A program made the position numbers and the translations under genes. From Chloroflexota bacterium (GTDB lineage: Bacteria; Chloroflexota; Dehalococcoidia; Lucifugimonadales; JADFKI01), in contig JAGGDZ010000121.1 of assembly GCA_024648655.1 (NCBI GenBank), forward strand, positions 1-5,698: 5,698 nucleotides of DNA. Direction: 5' to 3'. Shown one piece after another: positions 4,443 through 5,698 of this stretch (the first letter of the stretch is position 1; every line of letters starts with the position of its first letter). The notes under the pieces are model-generated. The model was not told the origin of the DNA. It worked only from the letters and a program-made list of their open reading frames with translations, and did not search any database.

Positions 4443-4832
4443 TTGAATGAGCGACCTAGAGCGCTAGGCACGCACTTGCTGCTGGAAATGAACGAGTGCG
4501 ACCCAGTGCTGCTCGACAACCTAACACTGGTGAAACAGACGATGCTTACCGCGGCCGAAGAGGCAGGAGCGACCGTGGTCGGCGAGGTATTCCACAAGTT
4601 TTCGCCGGTGGGCGTAACCGGCATCGTTTGCATCGCCGAATCGCACATCAGCATCCACACCTGGCCCGAACACGCCTATGCTGCCGTGGACATCTTCACT
4701 TGCGGCGAGGATTTCAAGCCCATGGAGGCGGCGCATTTCATAGCCGAAAGCTTGCAAGCGCAGCATTGCAATGTTATGGAGGTCAAACGGGGCGTAGTCA
4801 ACACACCCATTTCCGCGCCCATCGGAGACTGA
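4443..4832 (+). CDS. speD: S-adenosylmethionine decarboxylase proenzyme (pyruvoyl type, class 1B)
   Basis: This 129-residue cytoplasmic enzyme decarboxylates S-adenosylmethionine to the aminopropyl donor used by spermidine synthase. The proenzyme cuts itself between Glu66 and Ser67 in IAESHISIHTWPEHAYAAVD; Ser67 becomes the pyruvoyl group. His72 (processing) and Cys87 (in DIFTCG, proton donor) are in the positions of Ser63, His68 and Cys83 of the Thermotoga maritima enzyme. Length is normal for this short bacterial/archaeal class. The start is TTG at 4443: an in-frame TGA at 4440-4442 excludes a longer form, GGAGGG lies seven bases upstream, and the ATG at 4447 is out of frame. speE follows after 73 bases on the same strand, forming a spermidine operon. 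Confidence 0.95.
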   Translation: MNERPRALGTHLLLEMNECDPVLLDNLTLVKQTMLTAAEEAGATVVGEVFHKFSPVGVTGIVCIAESHISIHTWPEHAYAAVDIFTCGEDFKPMEAAHFIAESLQAQHCNVMEVKRGVVNTPISAPIGD

Positions 4833-4905
4833 AGTCCGACCTCGGTCGCAACGCCTCGTCTTTTCTGCGCTTCCTTTCTAACCCGCATATTCGCGTACTA
4901 CTTCC

Positions 4906-5698
4906 ATGAGAACTCCACCTGAAGGCAACTGGCACTACGAGCTGATCACCGAAGGCCTAATGCAGCTTGAGCAGATCCGCGAGGTGCTGTTCGAGGGCGA
5001 CTCGCCGTACCAGCACGTGCTCATACACGACGCCGAATGCTTCGGCAGAAGCCTTGTGCTCGACGACAAGACGCAATCGACAGAGTTGGATGAATTCGTG
5101 TATCACGAGGCGCTGGTGCAGCCCGTAATGATGGCGCACCCCAACCCGCGCAGCGTGTTCATCGCCGGCGGCGGCGAGGGCGCGACCGCACGCGAGGCGC
5201 TCCGCCACAGATCCGTCGAGCGCGTGGTCATGGTGGACCTTGATAAGCTCGTCGTGGATATGTGCAAAAAGTATCTGCCCAACCACCATCAGGGCGCATT
5301 CGACGACCCGCGCCTGCAACTGCTCCACGAGGATGCTTTGAAGTACATCGAGACGACTGACGAGCGCTTCGACATCGCCATCATAGACGTGCCGGACCCT
5401 TTGGAAGCAGGCCCCGCCTATCTGCTCTTCACGCAGGAGTTCTATCGCATGATGCAGGCGCGCCTGAACTCCGACGGATACTTAGTCGCGCAGTCCGGCC
5501 CCACCGGAGCCACATTCTACGAGCAGTGCTTCTCCGCAGTGGCAAACACGGTCGGCTCGGTCTTCCCGGCAGCGCACCTGTGCGAGGCGTTCATACCTTC
5601 CTTCGGCACGACATGGGGTTTCGTGATGGGGACGCCGGACGATGCCGTGCTCACCCTCACCGCCGACGAGATAGACAGACGTATCGCCAAGCGCATCA
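4906..5698 (+). CDS. speE: Spermidine synthase (polyamine aminopropyltransferase), 3' end outside the window
   Basis: The enzyme transfers the aminopropyl group of decarboxylated S-adenosylmethionine to putrescine or a related amine. At least 264 residues are visible. They show an N-terminal beta domain (1-60, with LVLDDKTQSTELDEF), the YHE motif (66-68), the Rossmann nucleotide loop IAGGGEGATARE (86-97) and VDLD (110-113) for the ribose. The catalytic acids are Asp161 and Asp164 in IIDVPDPLEAGPAYLL, and a TWGF segment lies near the end. The frame is still open at the last base. ATG 4906 is chosen because the family pattern starts right after it; no Shine-Dalgarno is evident before it. Coupling to speD 73 bases upstream is plausible. 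The amine acceptor cannot be decided from sequence alone. Confidence 0.93.
   Translation, partial: MRTPPEGNWHYELITEGLMQLEQIREVLFEGDSPYQHVLIHDAECFGRSLVLDDKTQSTELDEFVYHEALVQPVMMAHPNPRSVFIAGGGEGATAREALRHRSVERVVMVDLDKLVVDMCKKYLPNHHQGAFDDPRLQLLHEDALKYIETTDERFDIAIIDVPDPLEAGPAYLLFTQEFYRMMQARLNSDGYLVAQSGPTGATFYEQCFSAVANTVGSVFPAAHLCEAFIPSFGTTWGFVMGTPDDAVLTLTADEIDRRIAKRI

Noticed and set aside
4957..5328. Minus-strand frame opposite speE
   Set aside because: It is the antisense of an unmistakable spermidine synthase, open only because of codon bias.

Overview
The window looks like a bacterial chromosome of moderate GC, read as the scarred edge of a genomic (probably defence-related) island running into an intact housekeeping locus. 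The spermidine synthase, and the mix of type I/IIG restriction fragments, DUF433/DUF5615 and RelE/ParE toxin-antitoxin genes and STIWI/GHKL-type ATPase remnants, remind me of uncultured Chloroflexota (Dehalococcoidia/SAR202-like). That assignment is an impression from recognised protein style, not a computed result.

Positions 1-1620 hold mostly minus-strand fragments. They include the tail of a DNA-methylase/restriction specificity protein cut off by a transposon end (27-141), an intact RelE/ParE-type toxin (192-461), and an overlapping 177-residue gene (451-984). That gene is an internally deleted type IIG specificity domain with its own strong ribosome-binding site. Further along are a possible type I restriction HsdR N-terminal fragment (1048-1233), a broken DUF5615 toxin (1290-1423) and its apparently intact DUF433 antitoxin (1404-1619). 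A 33-bp repeat occurs at 139-171 and 1067-1099.

Positions 1620-3510 are dominated by one transposon family with ends beginning GTAACCGTCCCAAAG. A compact 603-bp copy (2341-2943) carries a frameshifted, internally deleted transposase, and its right end lies in the ATP-binding box of a GHKL ATPase pseudogene (2944-3465). A solo right end sits at 1623-1708, another right end at 1-26, and a decayed left end at 4300-4378. Between them lie C-terminal remnants of two unrecognised genes that converge on a nested inverted repeat (2097-2171).

Positions 3510-5698 are orderly. A DinB-family protein (3510-4163, minus) diverges from a polyamine operon on the plus strand: speD (4443-4832, TTG start) and speE (4906 to beyond the window). 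SpeD makes decarboxylated S-adenosylmethionine, which SpeE uses as aminopropyl donor. The region upstream of speD includes the decayed transposon end.
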